From Deltaproteobacteria bacterium (GTDB taxonomy: Bacteria > Myxococcota_A > UBA9160 > UBA4427): DNA of 39,645 nt. Position numbers and translations under genes: made by a program. The DNA lies in contig PAQX01000032.1 of assembly GCA_002709835.1 (NCBI GenBank), positions 33,505-73,149 on the forward strand. Direction: 5' to 3'. This document shows, piece by piece, positions 33,152 to 39,645 of the stretch (its first letter is position 1; the number at the start of each line of letters is the position of its first letter). Under the pieces are notes generated by a model, which was not told the origin of the DNA, did no database searches, and saw nothing but the letters and a program-made list of their open reading frames with translations.

Positions 33152-33185
33152 AAAACGGGGCCGGGCTGATGCCCGACCCCGTTTT
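33152..33185. terminator. Bidirectional terminator between the Gly-Met protein and pilin genes
   Basis: AAAACGGGG (33152-33160) pairs with CCCCGTTTT (33177-33185); inside, CGGGC pairs with GCCCG around a TGAT loop, with one C/A mismatch. A/T runs on both sides let it work in both directions for the two convergent genes. Confidence 0.85.
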
Positions 33186-33211
33186 CTATTCGGTCGGTAG
33201 ACCGAGTCGGA

Positions 33212-33760
33212 CTAGAAGACCGACTGGCCGTACGTGCTCGCGCACGGACCGACGGTGCTCTGCTGGTTCTGACCCGCACCGACGCCACCAAGGACGCACT
33301 GCGTGTGCACACCGGCGACCGACGTACCCGCGCCATCGGGCTTGACGTAGCCCCAGAACTGCTGGGTCGTGTCCGCGTCGATGTCCGCAGCGGCCGAGAT
33401 CGTGTAGTGGTTCTGACCGGACGGGGCGTTCACCGCGTACTGGAAGAACACGTTGCCCTCCGGCGACCAGCCAAGAGTGTCGAAGCCGCCGCCCGTGTCG
33501 AAGCTGGCCTTCTGCGAGCCGGGGACGCCGGCCGTCGGGTTGACCGCGGAGGCGACGTACGCGCCGAACTCGGCAAGGTAGGACTCCTCGGCCGTGCGGA
33601 TCGCAGCGATATTGACCTTGCCTTCCGAGCTCTTGGACTTGAGCTGGAAGCGAAGGAAGTTCGGAATCGCGATCGCGGCAAGAATACCGATGATGGCGAC
33701 GACGATCATGAGCTCGATGAGGGTGAAGCCCTTGTTGGACTTGCGAATGAGCTTGCTCAT
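33212..33760 (-). CDS. pilA: Type IV pilin (PilA-like major pilin)
   Basis: The 182-residue prepilin has a short basic leader and the prepilin peptidase site KGFTLIE, followed by the hydrophobic assembly helix (MIVVAIIGILAAIAIPNF) with the conserved Glu at mature position five. The globular part starts with EGKVNIAAIRTAEESY, a pattern shared with deltaproteobacterial PilA and pseudopilins, and ends with a Cys pair (TQCVLGG, then GPCAST) that could form the D-loop disulfide. AGGAGAG is about ten bases before ATG 33760. A consensus sigma-54 promoter lies about 135 bases upstream, as in Myxococcus and Geobacter pilA. No pilin assembly gene is in the window. GspG is a less likely alternative. Confidence 0.92.
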   Translation of the reverse strand: MSKLIRKSNKGFTLIELMIVVAIIGILAAIAIPNFLRFQLKSKSSEGKVNIAAIRTAEESYLAEFGAYVASAVNPTAGVPGSQKASFDTGGGFDTLGWSPEGNVFFQYAVNAPSGQNHYTISAAADIDADTTQQFWGYVKPDGAGTSVAGVHTQCVLGGVGAGQNQQSTVGPCASTYGQSVF

Positions 33761-33894
33761 TATGGTGTCTCTCCTAAAGAGGAATCGTTCTGTTAGGTCA
33801 CTCGAGTGAACGAGTCCCTGCGACGTGCAGGGTTGGCTGCGGTCTCCCCGAGTTCCCGTCCAGGAGGGGGCTGGTTCCGCCGGACCTACCCAAG

Positions 33895-33911
33895 AGCAAG
33901 CGGTGTGCCAG
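33895..33911 (-). promoter_or_regulatory. Sigma-54 promoter of the pilin gene
   Basis: On the minus strand CTGGCACACCGCTTGCT fits the RpoN consensus YTGGCACR-N4-TTGCW at every defined position, with GG and GC ten bases apart. Transcription should start about 12 bases past the GC, near 33883, giving a leader of about 120 bases. Confidence 0.85.
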
Positions 33912-34252
33912 CTCCAAGAAAGACCCCATTGGTTCCGACATGCGACCCGCAAGTCCGCATGCAGGTCTCCGATCGGCCATCCGGATTCGAAGCTGAACTT
34001 TTTCAGGCGGAGAAACGTTCGTGAGACCAGGGGGGTGCCGAACCCCGTCCATGGCGCCGCAAAGTGACGCTGTGGGGCCGTCCCAATGACGAAATCCGTC
34101 ACTGGATCTCAGCCTGAGCGGAATCTTCGAGGCAATCTGGACGCAGCGTGCGCGCAGCGTCGGGCGAAGGCACGACTCCGACCGCCTTTCGCAAGCGCGC
34201 CGCCGCAAGGAGATCCTCGGGCGCGCCCTCGGCGGCTTCTACGACCGACCGC
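33912..34252. other. Non-coding region upstream of the pilin promoter
   Basis: About 340 bases without a supported gene. It holds the likely activator site of the sigma-54 promoter (palindrome at 34087-34101). Short open frames on both strands have neither ribosome binding sites nor domains. Confidence 0.5.
34087..34101. promoter_or_regulatory. Palindrome upstream of the sigma-54 promoter, candidate activator site
   Basis: TGACG-AAATC-CGTCA is a perfect 5-bp inverted repeat about 185 bases upstream of the -24/-12 element, the usual distance for an enhancer bound by a PilR/NtrC-type activator. The assignment rests on symmetry and position only. Confidence 0.4.
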
Positions 34253-34543
34253 TCAGCCTTCGGCGGCGGTGCGCCTCAGGAACGCTTCGCTCGCATCTTC
34301 CTTCGCGCAGGGCGCGGGCTCTCGCTGATGCGCGTCCCACTGGATCCCGCACTCGGAGCAAGCGAGGTCGGGTCCGAAGCGATGTCCCGACGCACCGGGT
34401 CGATCGGCCGGGTCCATGCCGCGCACGGACTCGGGAGACATCGCCGAGGCGGACATGCCAGCGCCGCTCACGAGGGCCGCGCCCGCTGCACCGGCGACGA
34501 CCGAGACCGGGTGCACGTCGCTCATTCCATCCGACTCGCTCAT
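34253..34543 (-). CDS. Hypothetical small protein with Cys/His cluster
   Basis: The 96-residue frame encodes an Ala/Gly/Ser-rich first half with a mildly hydrophobic segment (VVAGAAGAALVSGAGM) and a second half with CSECGIQWDAH and APC, which could form a C2HC zinc site. A GGGGGTG precedes the ATG, a weak ribosome binding site. The residue pattern looks more like a real protein than the opposite-strand frames do, but I recognise no family. It lies between the pilin and the transpeptidase genes, on the same strand as both. Confidence 0.5.
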   Translation of the reverse strand: MSESDGMSDVHPVSVVAGAAGAALVSGAGMSASAMSPESVRGMDPADRPGASGHRFGPDLACSECGIQWDAHQREPAPCAKEDASEAFLRRTAAEG

Positions 34544-34676
34544 CGCCCACCCCCGAAACGCGCGAGTCCGGTTCGAACCGCCGCAGGCGTCTAGTATAGC
34601 GGGACTTGTCGCGAAGAGTCGGACCTCTGCAGAGGTCGCTCCTCGTTCGGACGCACGAATGAAGCGTCACCCCGTG

Positions 34677-36245
34677 CTAGGGCGTCGCGGTCGTGTCGTC
34701 GCGCACCCCGGCGATCTGAATCGGCGTGTCGAGTTCGGAGATCCGGCGGGGATCCGCGACCGGACCGAGATCTCCGGTGAAGCGGTCCGCGTGGCGTGCT
34801 TCGCAGGTCTTCCGGTCGCAGAAGATCTCGCGAAGGATGTTCGCCGCGAGTTCGCTCGACTTCTTCCACCACAGGTTGCTCTGCAGTTGAAGCACGACGA
34901 CACCGATTTTCGGATCGTCTGCCGGCGCGAGGCCGACGAACCACTCGTAGCGGCCATAGGGATCGCGGCCGGTCAGGTTGCCCGTCTTGCCCGCGACCTG
35001 AACATCCCCGAGCACGGGGCGCCCCCGCCGGGTACGAAAAGCGCTCTTCGCCGTACCCCGGGTTGTCGTCGACACCAGCATCTCGCGCAACGCCTTCGCG
35101 CGGGCCACGGGCAGCACCTCGCGGGGAGCCGCGCGCGCCGGGAGCGTGACGGACCGACCCGCAGGATCGACGACGCGATCGACCCACCACGGCTCTCGCA
35201 GCGCACCGTCGTTGAGAACCGTCGTCAACGCCGCGACGTGGAGCGGGGTCACCCGCAGACCGTCGAGACCGCTCCCGAGACGACCGAGGTCGAGACGCGA
35301 CTCCACCTGCTCGATGCGTCCCGCTTCGTGGCCGGGCGCGGGCGAAGCGAGCCAGCCGAAACGCTCGAACGTCGACCGCAGTCGATCCTCCCCGAGCGTG
35401 TAGACCGCCCATTGGGAGAAGCACTGATTATTCGACGTCGCGAGCGCCTCCTCGAGACCCGACTCGCGCCCCGATCGGGGACGGTCCAGCCGACGCCGGT
35501 TCAGCCGATACTTGTTGCCCCGGTAGATGCAGGACATGTCCGCGCCGCGGGCCTCTTCCTCAAGCAGCGCCGCTGCGGAGAGCACCTTGACGATCGAAGC
35601 TGCGGGATACGCCCGCTCCGCCGGGAACGCCTCGGGATCCGTCGACACGTAGGCCAGGAGGCGTGCCGTGCGCGGGTCGATCACGATCGCGTGCCCGCGC
35701 TTGACGCGCCCTCTCCGTAGGACCTCGAAAACATCCGCCGTCAGCGTCTCGTCGAGGCTGTACTCGATCCGGAGCGCGTCCTCGGGCCAGCCGTCGGGCT
35801 CCGCGCGGGGGACCTCATCCTCGACGGTGAGCCACTCCACGAGCCGGGGGTTGGCGTGCGGATCGAACTCGCTCGCGTGGGCCCGGGCGAACTCGAAGCG
35901 TTCGCGGGTCCGGGGCAGATCGACCAGGCGTCCCGCCTCGAGGCTTGCGCGCGGCGGAGCCGACGAGACGGCGGGGAGCGCAGCCGGCGCGCTCGTTCGC
36001 CATGCGCGGAAGGCGGCGCCCGCTCCCCAGACCAGCGAGACCCCCCCCGCGAGGGCACAGACGATGGCCAGGCGACCGAAGGCGGTCAGTCGCGGTCCGC
36101 CTCGGCGCCGGTTGCCACCCTGGAACAAGAAGGACCGGCCTCCGGAGCGAGAGAGGCTGGCTCGACGCAGCCTTCGCCTCCGGCCGAAGAGCACGAAGAC
36201 GAGAGCGAGCGGCGGTGAGCCCGTCCGCCTCCGCTCAGATCGCAA
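34677..36245 (-). CDS. Penicillin-binding protein transpeptidase domain protein
   Basis: The protein crosslinks peptidoglycan or is a related serine acyl-transferase in the periplasm. All three active-site motifs are present: S217-I-V-K220, S271-N-N273 and K420-T-G422 (numbering from TTG 36245). One membrane helix (about residues 56-76) anchors it. No transglycosylase, dimerisation or PASTA domain is recognisable, so it resembles a small class B PBP. The start is uncertain: TTG 36245 overlaps the nfu stop and gives a very Arg-rich N terminus, while TTG 36128 has GGAGG ten bases upstream and still keeps the helix. YRGNKYRLNRRR and a CIYR...NQCFS Cys pair are unusual details of the domain. Confidence 0.85.
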   Translation of the reverse strand: MRSERRRTGSPPLALVFVLFGRRRRLRRASLSRSGGRSFLFQGGNRRRGGPRLTAFGRLAIVCALAGGVSLVWGAGAAFRAWRTSAPAALPAVSSAPPRASLEAGRLVDLPRTRERFEFARAHASEFDPHANPRLVEWLTVEDEVPRAEPDGWPEDALRIEYSLDETLTADVFEVLRRGRVKRGHAIVIDPRTARLLAYVSTDPEAFPAERAYPAASIVKVLSAAALLEEEARGADMSCIYRGNKYRLNRRRLDRPRSGRESGLEEALATSNNQCFSQWAVYTLGEDRLRSTFERFGWLASPAPGHEAGRIEQVESRLDLGRLGSGLDGLRVTPLHVAALTTVLNDGALREPWWVDRVVDPAGRSVTLPARAAPREVLPVARAKALREMLVSTTTRGTAKSAFRTRRGRPVLGDVQVAGKTGNLTGRDPYGRYEWFVGLAPADDPKIGVVVLQLQSNLWWKKSSELAANILREIFCDRKTCEARHADRFTGDLGPVADPRRISELDTPIQIAGVRDDTTATP

Positions 36246-36792
36246 CGACCGACTCGACTTCGGGGATCTCTTCCTTCAGGCGAGCCTCGATCCCCATCTT
36301 CAGGGTGATCGACGAACTCGGACAGCCGGCGCAGGCCCCCTGGAGGATCACCTGAACGACCCCGTCCTCGAATCCGGCGAAGTTGACCTGCCCGCCGTCG
36401 GACTCTAGGAAGGGCCGAACGTCTCGCTCGAGAATCTCTTTGATCCGCGTCACGACCGCATCCTCGTCGGCGACCTTCGGGGGCTCGAATGCCGGGCCGA
36501 GGGCCGACTCTTCGCGGCCGGCCCAGGCCTTGATCTCGGCGACGATGGGCGCCGCCAGCTCCGTCCATTCACCCGCGTCGATCTTGGAGACGGTGACGAA
36601 GTTCGGTCCGAGGGTGACCGCCTTGACGCCGTCGATCTCGAGGATCGGCGAGGCCAGGGGAGAAACGTCCGCCGCGACGGCGTCAAGGAAGGAAGCGGAG
36701 GACACCCCTTCGGCCACGGCCTGGCCGAGTACCCACTTGATGCTGTTGGGATTGGGAGTCCGTTCCGCATGCATGCGAAAACCGAGGTCCAT
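36235..36792 (-). CDS. Nfu-type iron-sulfur cluster scaffold
   Basis: The 185-residue protein has an Nfu N-terminal domain (about 7-95: ERTPNPNSIKWVLG, SPILEIDGVKAVTLGPNFVTV) and a NifU C-terminal domain (about 112-185: DVRPFLESDGGQVNFAGFE, GACAGCPSS) with the cluster ligands Cys154 and Cys157. It carries and delivers 4Fe-4S clusters to target enzymes in the cytoplasm; PqqE in this window is the sort of enzyme that needs them. ATG 36792 is used; ATG 36774 gives the more usual N terminus (MHAERTPNPN). It overlaps the possible start of the transpeptidase gene and diverges from the membrane protein gene at 36859. Confidence 0.92.
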   Translation of the reverse strand: MDLGFRMHAERTPNPNSIKWVLGQAVAEGVSSASFLDAVAADVSPLASPILEIDGVKAVTLGPNFVTVSKIDAGEWTELAAPIVAEIKAWAGREESALGPAFEPPKVADEDAVVTRIKEILERDVRPFLESDGGQVNFAGFEDGVVQVILQGACAGCPSSSITLKMGIEARLKEEIPEVESVVAI

Positions 36793-36858
36793 CGCCGGAG
36801 AGTAGCCCCGGTCCCAGTGCGGCGCCGCCGCGCGTCTTCGAATGGCTATGCTGCGCGC

Positions 36859-37839
36859 GTGTCCCGCACGAAGACCATCCTGACCCGCCACGTCCTGCCC
36901 CTGGTGATTTCCGGCGCAGCGCTGGTCTACGTCTTCGGATACGCGATCGACTGGCAGGCGATCCCGGAAGCAACGGATCGCGCGAACATGCCCCTCTTCG
37001 TCGCGATCACGATCGCGGACAAGGTCGTCTTCTTCCTCGTCTGGACGCTGGTTCAGGCCTCGATGGTCCGCCGCTTCCTCGCGCCGGTGCCGCGCCGCCA
37101 GATCATCGCGGTCAAGGGGGGCGCCGAGCTGGTTCGTGCCCTGAACAACTCCGTGTCCGACGCGACGTTCTTCCTCGGCGTCTGGCAGCTCTGCCGCGCG
37201 CCGCTCCAGTCCGTCGTCGCCGTCGCCACGCTCCCCTTCGTCGCGCACTTCTTCGTACTTCTGCTGCAGGGCAGCGTCGCGATGATCTTCGTCGACCCGG
37301 AGCGAGTCCAGATCGGCCTCCTCGCGGGCGTGGTCGCGTTCGGCTGGCTGATGGTCCTGGCGTTCGTGATCGCTCGGGCGCTCGGCGTGGTGGATCGACT
37401 CTGGGCACTCCTCCGACTCGATTTCCTCGACGGCCGCGCGAACCTCCGGAACCTCCTGCCCTACCTCTGTATCTTCGCCGCCTTCGCGACGGCGGACGTC
37501 TTCATCCAGGGCATGGCGAGCCGCGCCTTCGGCAATCCGATCGAGTGGACGGCCCTCTTCGCGGGAATTCCGATTCTCTACTTCTGGATGATGGTCCCGT
37601 CGTTCGGGAACTTCGGCACGCGAGAGATCGTCTGGGCGAACATGTTCCACGGCTACGCGGACGAAGCTTCGCTCTACGCCTTCGCGCTGTGGACGAACGT
37701 CATCTTCCTCGTGATGCACGTCCTGATCGGCATGCTCTTCCTGAACCGCGCGATGTCCCTCCTCGCGGATCTCTGGAAAACCCGGAGCCACGTCGAGTCG
37801 ATCCAGTCGCCGATCCTTCGCGACGCGCTCGACCCCTGA
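36859..37839 (+). CDS. UPF0104/LPG synthase TM-like integral membrane protein
   Basis: The 326-residue protein has about seven to eight hydrophobic segments in the pattern of the lysylphosphatidylglycerol synthase membrane domain family: VKGGAELVRALNNSVSDATFF in the second quarter and a late SFGNFGTREIVWANMF, close to the family's G-x-G-x-RE motif. GTG 36859 is the start; the frame runs back into nfu but without membrane-protein character. The cytoplasmic transferase domain of true LPG synthases is absent. It is a distant relative of the protein at 7242 and here too the substrate is unknown. Confidence 0.72.
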   Translation: MSRTKTILTRHVLPLVISGAALVYVFGYAIDWQAIPEATDRANMPLFVAITIADKVVFFLVWTLVQASMVRRFLAPVPRRQIIAVKGGAELVRALNNSVSDATFFLGVWQLCRAPLQSVVAVATLPFVAHFFVLLLQGSVAMIFVDPERVQIGLLAGVVAFGWLMVLAFVIARALGVVDRLWALLRLDFLDGRANLRNLLPYLCIFAAFATADVFIQGMASRAFGNPIEWTALFAGIPILYFWMMVPSFGNFGTREIVWANMFHGYADEASLYAFALWTNVIFLVMHVLIGMLFLNRAMSLLADLWKTRSHVESIQSPILRDALDP

Positions 37840-37865
37840 CCTCGCTCCGCAGCGGAAGGACGCGC

Positions 37866-38594
37866 CTAGGACCGTCGGATCACGACCTCGGGCTGCGGCA
37901 GCGTGACCCCCGAGAGCGCACCGATCCGCGTGAGCAGCACGCGGACGTCGGCATGCAGCTCGTCCGCCCGCATCGCCCGGGCGATCTCCCCGGCGCGCAG
38001 GTCGGTTCCGAGCGCCTCCGACAGCGAGCCGCCAGTGCCGAGGAACCGCTTCGCGTGCCCCTGACCGTCCACCCCGAGCTCGGCGGCGATCAGCGAATCG
38101 AGTCGCTCCACCCCCTCGAAGCCGGCCGCGAGGCGACGGATCGCGCTGGGAACGAGCAGATAGCTCTCGATGTGCCGCAGGCCCCAGACGAAAAGCTCGA
38201 GGCCAGGCTCTCCCGCGAGATCCTCAGGGGAGGCGGCCGTGGCCTCCGGTTCGGGGTGATGATCGCGATCGAGCACGATCAGGCCGCGCCAGCCCGAATC
38301 GCCGCCACCGCGCTTACGGAAGTCTTCGAGGGCGCGGACCGGCTGCCGGCCGCCCATGATCACGGTCCGCTCCTCGATGCACCGTGCCACGGCGGGCTCG
38401 ACACGACGCGCCCAGGTCTCCAGGATCTCGCGATCTCGCGGGCCTTCGACGTAGAGAACGAAACGGTCGTTCCCGTTTCCCCGGCCCGACGACCGGCGCC
38501 CTCCGCTGGCCCCCCTTCCGCGGCTTCGGGAAGGCTTCGCGGACGCATTCGCACGTCCGCCCGAGCCGCCGCGCTGCTTCCCATCGGAAGCCAT
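37866..38594 (-). CDS. Toprim-like (DUF4435-type) protein with Gly/Arg/Ser-rich N terminus
   Basis: From ATG 38594 the protein has 242 residues. The first 40 are a Gly/Arg/Ser-rich tail. Then follows a Toprim-like domain: RFVLYVEGPRDREIL with the catalytic-type Glu, VIMGGRQPVRALEDFR, and GLIVLDRDHHPEPE with the DxD-like Asp pair. ELFVWGLRHIESYLLVPSAI is typical of the DUF4435/OLD-like Toprim group. These proteins may cut or join nucleic acid, and related ones act in phage defence with ATPase partners, but no ATPase gene is adjacent. The frame continues to 38762 without support. It is convergent with the gene at 36859. Confidence 0.65.
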   Translation of the reverse strand: MASDGKQRGGSGGRANASAKPSRSRGRGASGGRRSSGRGNGNDRFVLYVEGPRDREILETWARRVEPAVARCIEERTVIMGGRQPVRALEDFRKRGGGDSGWRGLIVLDRDHHPEPEATAASPEDLAGEPGLELFVWGLRHIESYLLVPSAIRRLAAGFEGVERLDSLIAAELGVDGQGHAKRFLGTGGSLSEALGTDLRAGEIARAMRADELHADVRVLLTRIGALSGVTLPQPEVVIRRS

Positions 38595-38884
38595 CGCGTA
38601 CCCCGGCGGGACCTTCTCGCTTCTCCTCGCGCCTTCCCGGACGTCCTCCGGGGAAGCCTGCCGATCGCGACGATTGCGGCGCACGGGTTCGCCCCATCCC
38701 TTCTCGGGAAGCCCGTCCCCTCCGACGAATTCCCTCGGGCGGCAAAGTAGATCGACCCGCACAGGATGTCACGGCGGCGGACAACCGCTCGCATAGCGTC
38801 GTGGACATCATGCCATACCCGGCATTCTCCCCTCGGGCCGTTCGAGTGATTGAACCACGTGGACGCCAAGGGTACTCTGGCCGA

Positions 38885-39526
38885 ATGATCTCGATCCTCG
38901 TCGCCGATGACCACGGCATCGTGCGAGAAGGCCTGCGGCGCCTCCTCGAAGCCGAGCCCGACCTGAAGGTCGTGGCGGAGGCCGAGGATGGGCGCGAAGT
39001 CCTCATCGAGGTCGAGCGGCACCGCCCGGACATCGTCGTTCTCGACATCACGATGCCGCGCATGGGCGGTCTCGAGACCCTCGAGCGCCTGCGAACCGCC
39101 CACCAGGGCACGAAGGTGATCCTGCTCTCGGTCCACAACGATCCGCCGTTCATTCAGAGCGCCATCGGGCTCCGGGCCGATGGCTACGTCTTGAAGAACG
39201 GGCGGGCCGCCGAGATCGTGACCGCAATCCGCGAAGTGATGAACGGCGGCAGCTATTTTTCGCCCGCCGTCGCTCGCGAGATCGTCGAGCAGGTCCGCTC
39301 CCCGAAGACCGATTCACCCGACCCGTTCACGCTCCTCTCGTCCCGCGAACGAGAAGTGCTCCAACGAATCGCCGAGGGGCTCTCGGCGAAGGAAGTCGCC
39401 ACCGATCTCTCGATCTCGACCAAAACCGTCGAGGCCCACCGGACCAGCCTCATGCGCAAGCTCAACGTGCGAAAGGCGACGGAGCTGGTGCGCTACGCAC
39501 TCCGGCACGGCCTGATCGAACCCTGA
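38885..39526 (+). CDS. NarL/FixJ-family response regulator
   Basis: The 213-residue protein has a receiver domain (residues 1-120) with the acidic pair Asp8-Asp9, the phosphoacceptor Asp54 (VVLDITMP), Ser82 and Lys104 (YVLKNG), then a linker and a LuxR-type helix-turn-helix (about 149-208: LLSSREREVLQRIAEGLSAKEVA, then STKTVEAHRTSLMRKL). All switch residues are kept, so it should be activated by phosphorylation and bind DNA. No histidine kinase gene is next to it within the window, so it is an orphan here. The 290-base gap to the Toprim-like gene holds its promoter; I see no clear site in it. Confidence 0.95.
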   Translation: MISILVADDHGIVREGLRRLLEAEPDLKVVAEAEDGREVLIEVERHRPDIVVLDITMPRMGGLETLERLRTAHQGTKVILLSVHNDPPFIQSAIGLRADGYVLKNGRAAEIVTAIREVMNGGSYFSPAVAREIVEQVRSPKTDSPDPFTLLSSREREVLQRIAEGLSAKEVATDLSISTKTVEAHRTSLMRKLNVRKATELVRYALRHGLIEP

Positions 39527-39645
39527 CGCCGGCCGGCCCAACGCGTTTCTCGTCGCAGCCTTTGCGGCCGCCTCGTGCGCGCAGGGCGGCGGAAGGGCAG
39601 GGAGCGCATCCGGAGACGGTCTGCTCCGCCTAGCGTGGTCGTTCT

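Noticed and set aside
34568..34580. CGGTTCGAACCG as part of a tRNA gene
   Set aside because: It is a simple palindrome; no cloverleaf can be drawn from the flanks.
36793..37791. Upstream extension of the nfu frame on the minus strand
   Set aside because: It is antisense to the membrane protein at 36859 and its residues (Glu/Arg/Asp/His-rich) have no domain likeness; Nfu starts at 36792 or 36774.

Overview
This is a GC-rich, gene-dense bacterial chromosome segment with about 34 protein genes, no rRNA or tRNA and no transposase. The gene content suggests an uncultured Gram-negative deltaproteobacterium or Myxococcota-like bacterium: a class I lysyl-tRNA synthetase, an HpnN-type hopanoid transporter, a secretin, a type IV pilin behind a sigma-54 promoter, glutathione-linked formaldehyde oxidation, PQQ genes, and exosortase/PEP-CTERM sorting. 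The taxonomy is an inference from gene content only.

Layout. 1-1716: 3' part of argC, then an ECF sigma factor whose leader holds two CRP-type palindromes and a hairpin. 1834-7114 (minus): class I LysRS, a secretin with a C-terminal SPOR-like domain, and a CDP-alcohol phosphatidyltransferase. 7242-11101 (plus): a multi-pass membrane protein and the RND transporter HpnN. 11106-13527 (minus): an NFACT/RqcH-like protein and MutM. 13608-16504 (plus): RecX, then pqqB-like, pqqD and pqqE with overlapping starts and stops; no pqqA or pqqC is visible. 16452-19925 (minus): a large secreted subtilase.

20228-25394 is an extracellular-protein sorting island: a tiny dockerin-like protein, two convergent and very similar PEP-CTERM proteins (each with its own hairpin terminator) with a probable decayed third PEP-CTERM gene between them, a thrombospondin-3/dockerin-like secreted protein, and an exosortase fused to an EpsI-type domain. 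Enzyme and substrates sit together, so the PEP-CTERM proteins are the likely clients of this exosortase.

25513-27757: an HTH-citrate synthase fusion divergent from a TauE/SafE permease, with an operator-like palindrome between them. 27839-30564 (minus): AlgH, a zinc-ribbon membrane protein, a GST-like protein and class III alcohol dehydrogenase, probably one transcription unit. 30635-33061 (plus): a CPBP protease homologue, a receiver-like/double PilZ protein and a small protein with a GroEL-like Gly-Met tail. 33212-34543 (minus): type IV pilin with a consensus sigma-54 promoter, and a small Cys-rich protein. 34677-36792 (minus): a penicillin-binding transpeptidase and an Nfu Fe-S scaffold. 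36859-39526: a second UPF0104-like membrane protein, a Toprim-like protein (minus) and a NarL-type response regulator.

The most interesting points are the inverted, near-identical PEP-CTERM pair with pseudogene beside its exosortase, the PqqB homologue that lacks conserved metal-site residues, the tandem CRP-type sites before the ECF sigma gene, the sigma-54 pilin promoter with an upstream palindrome, and the secretin-SPOR fusion.
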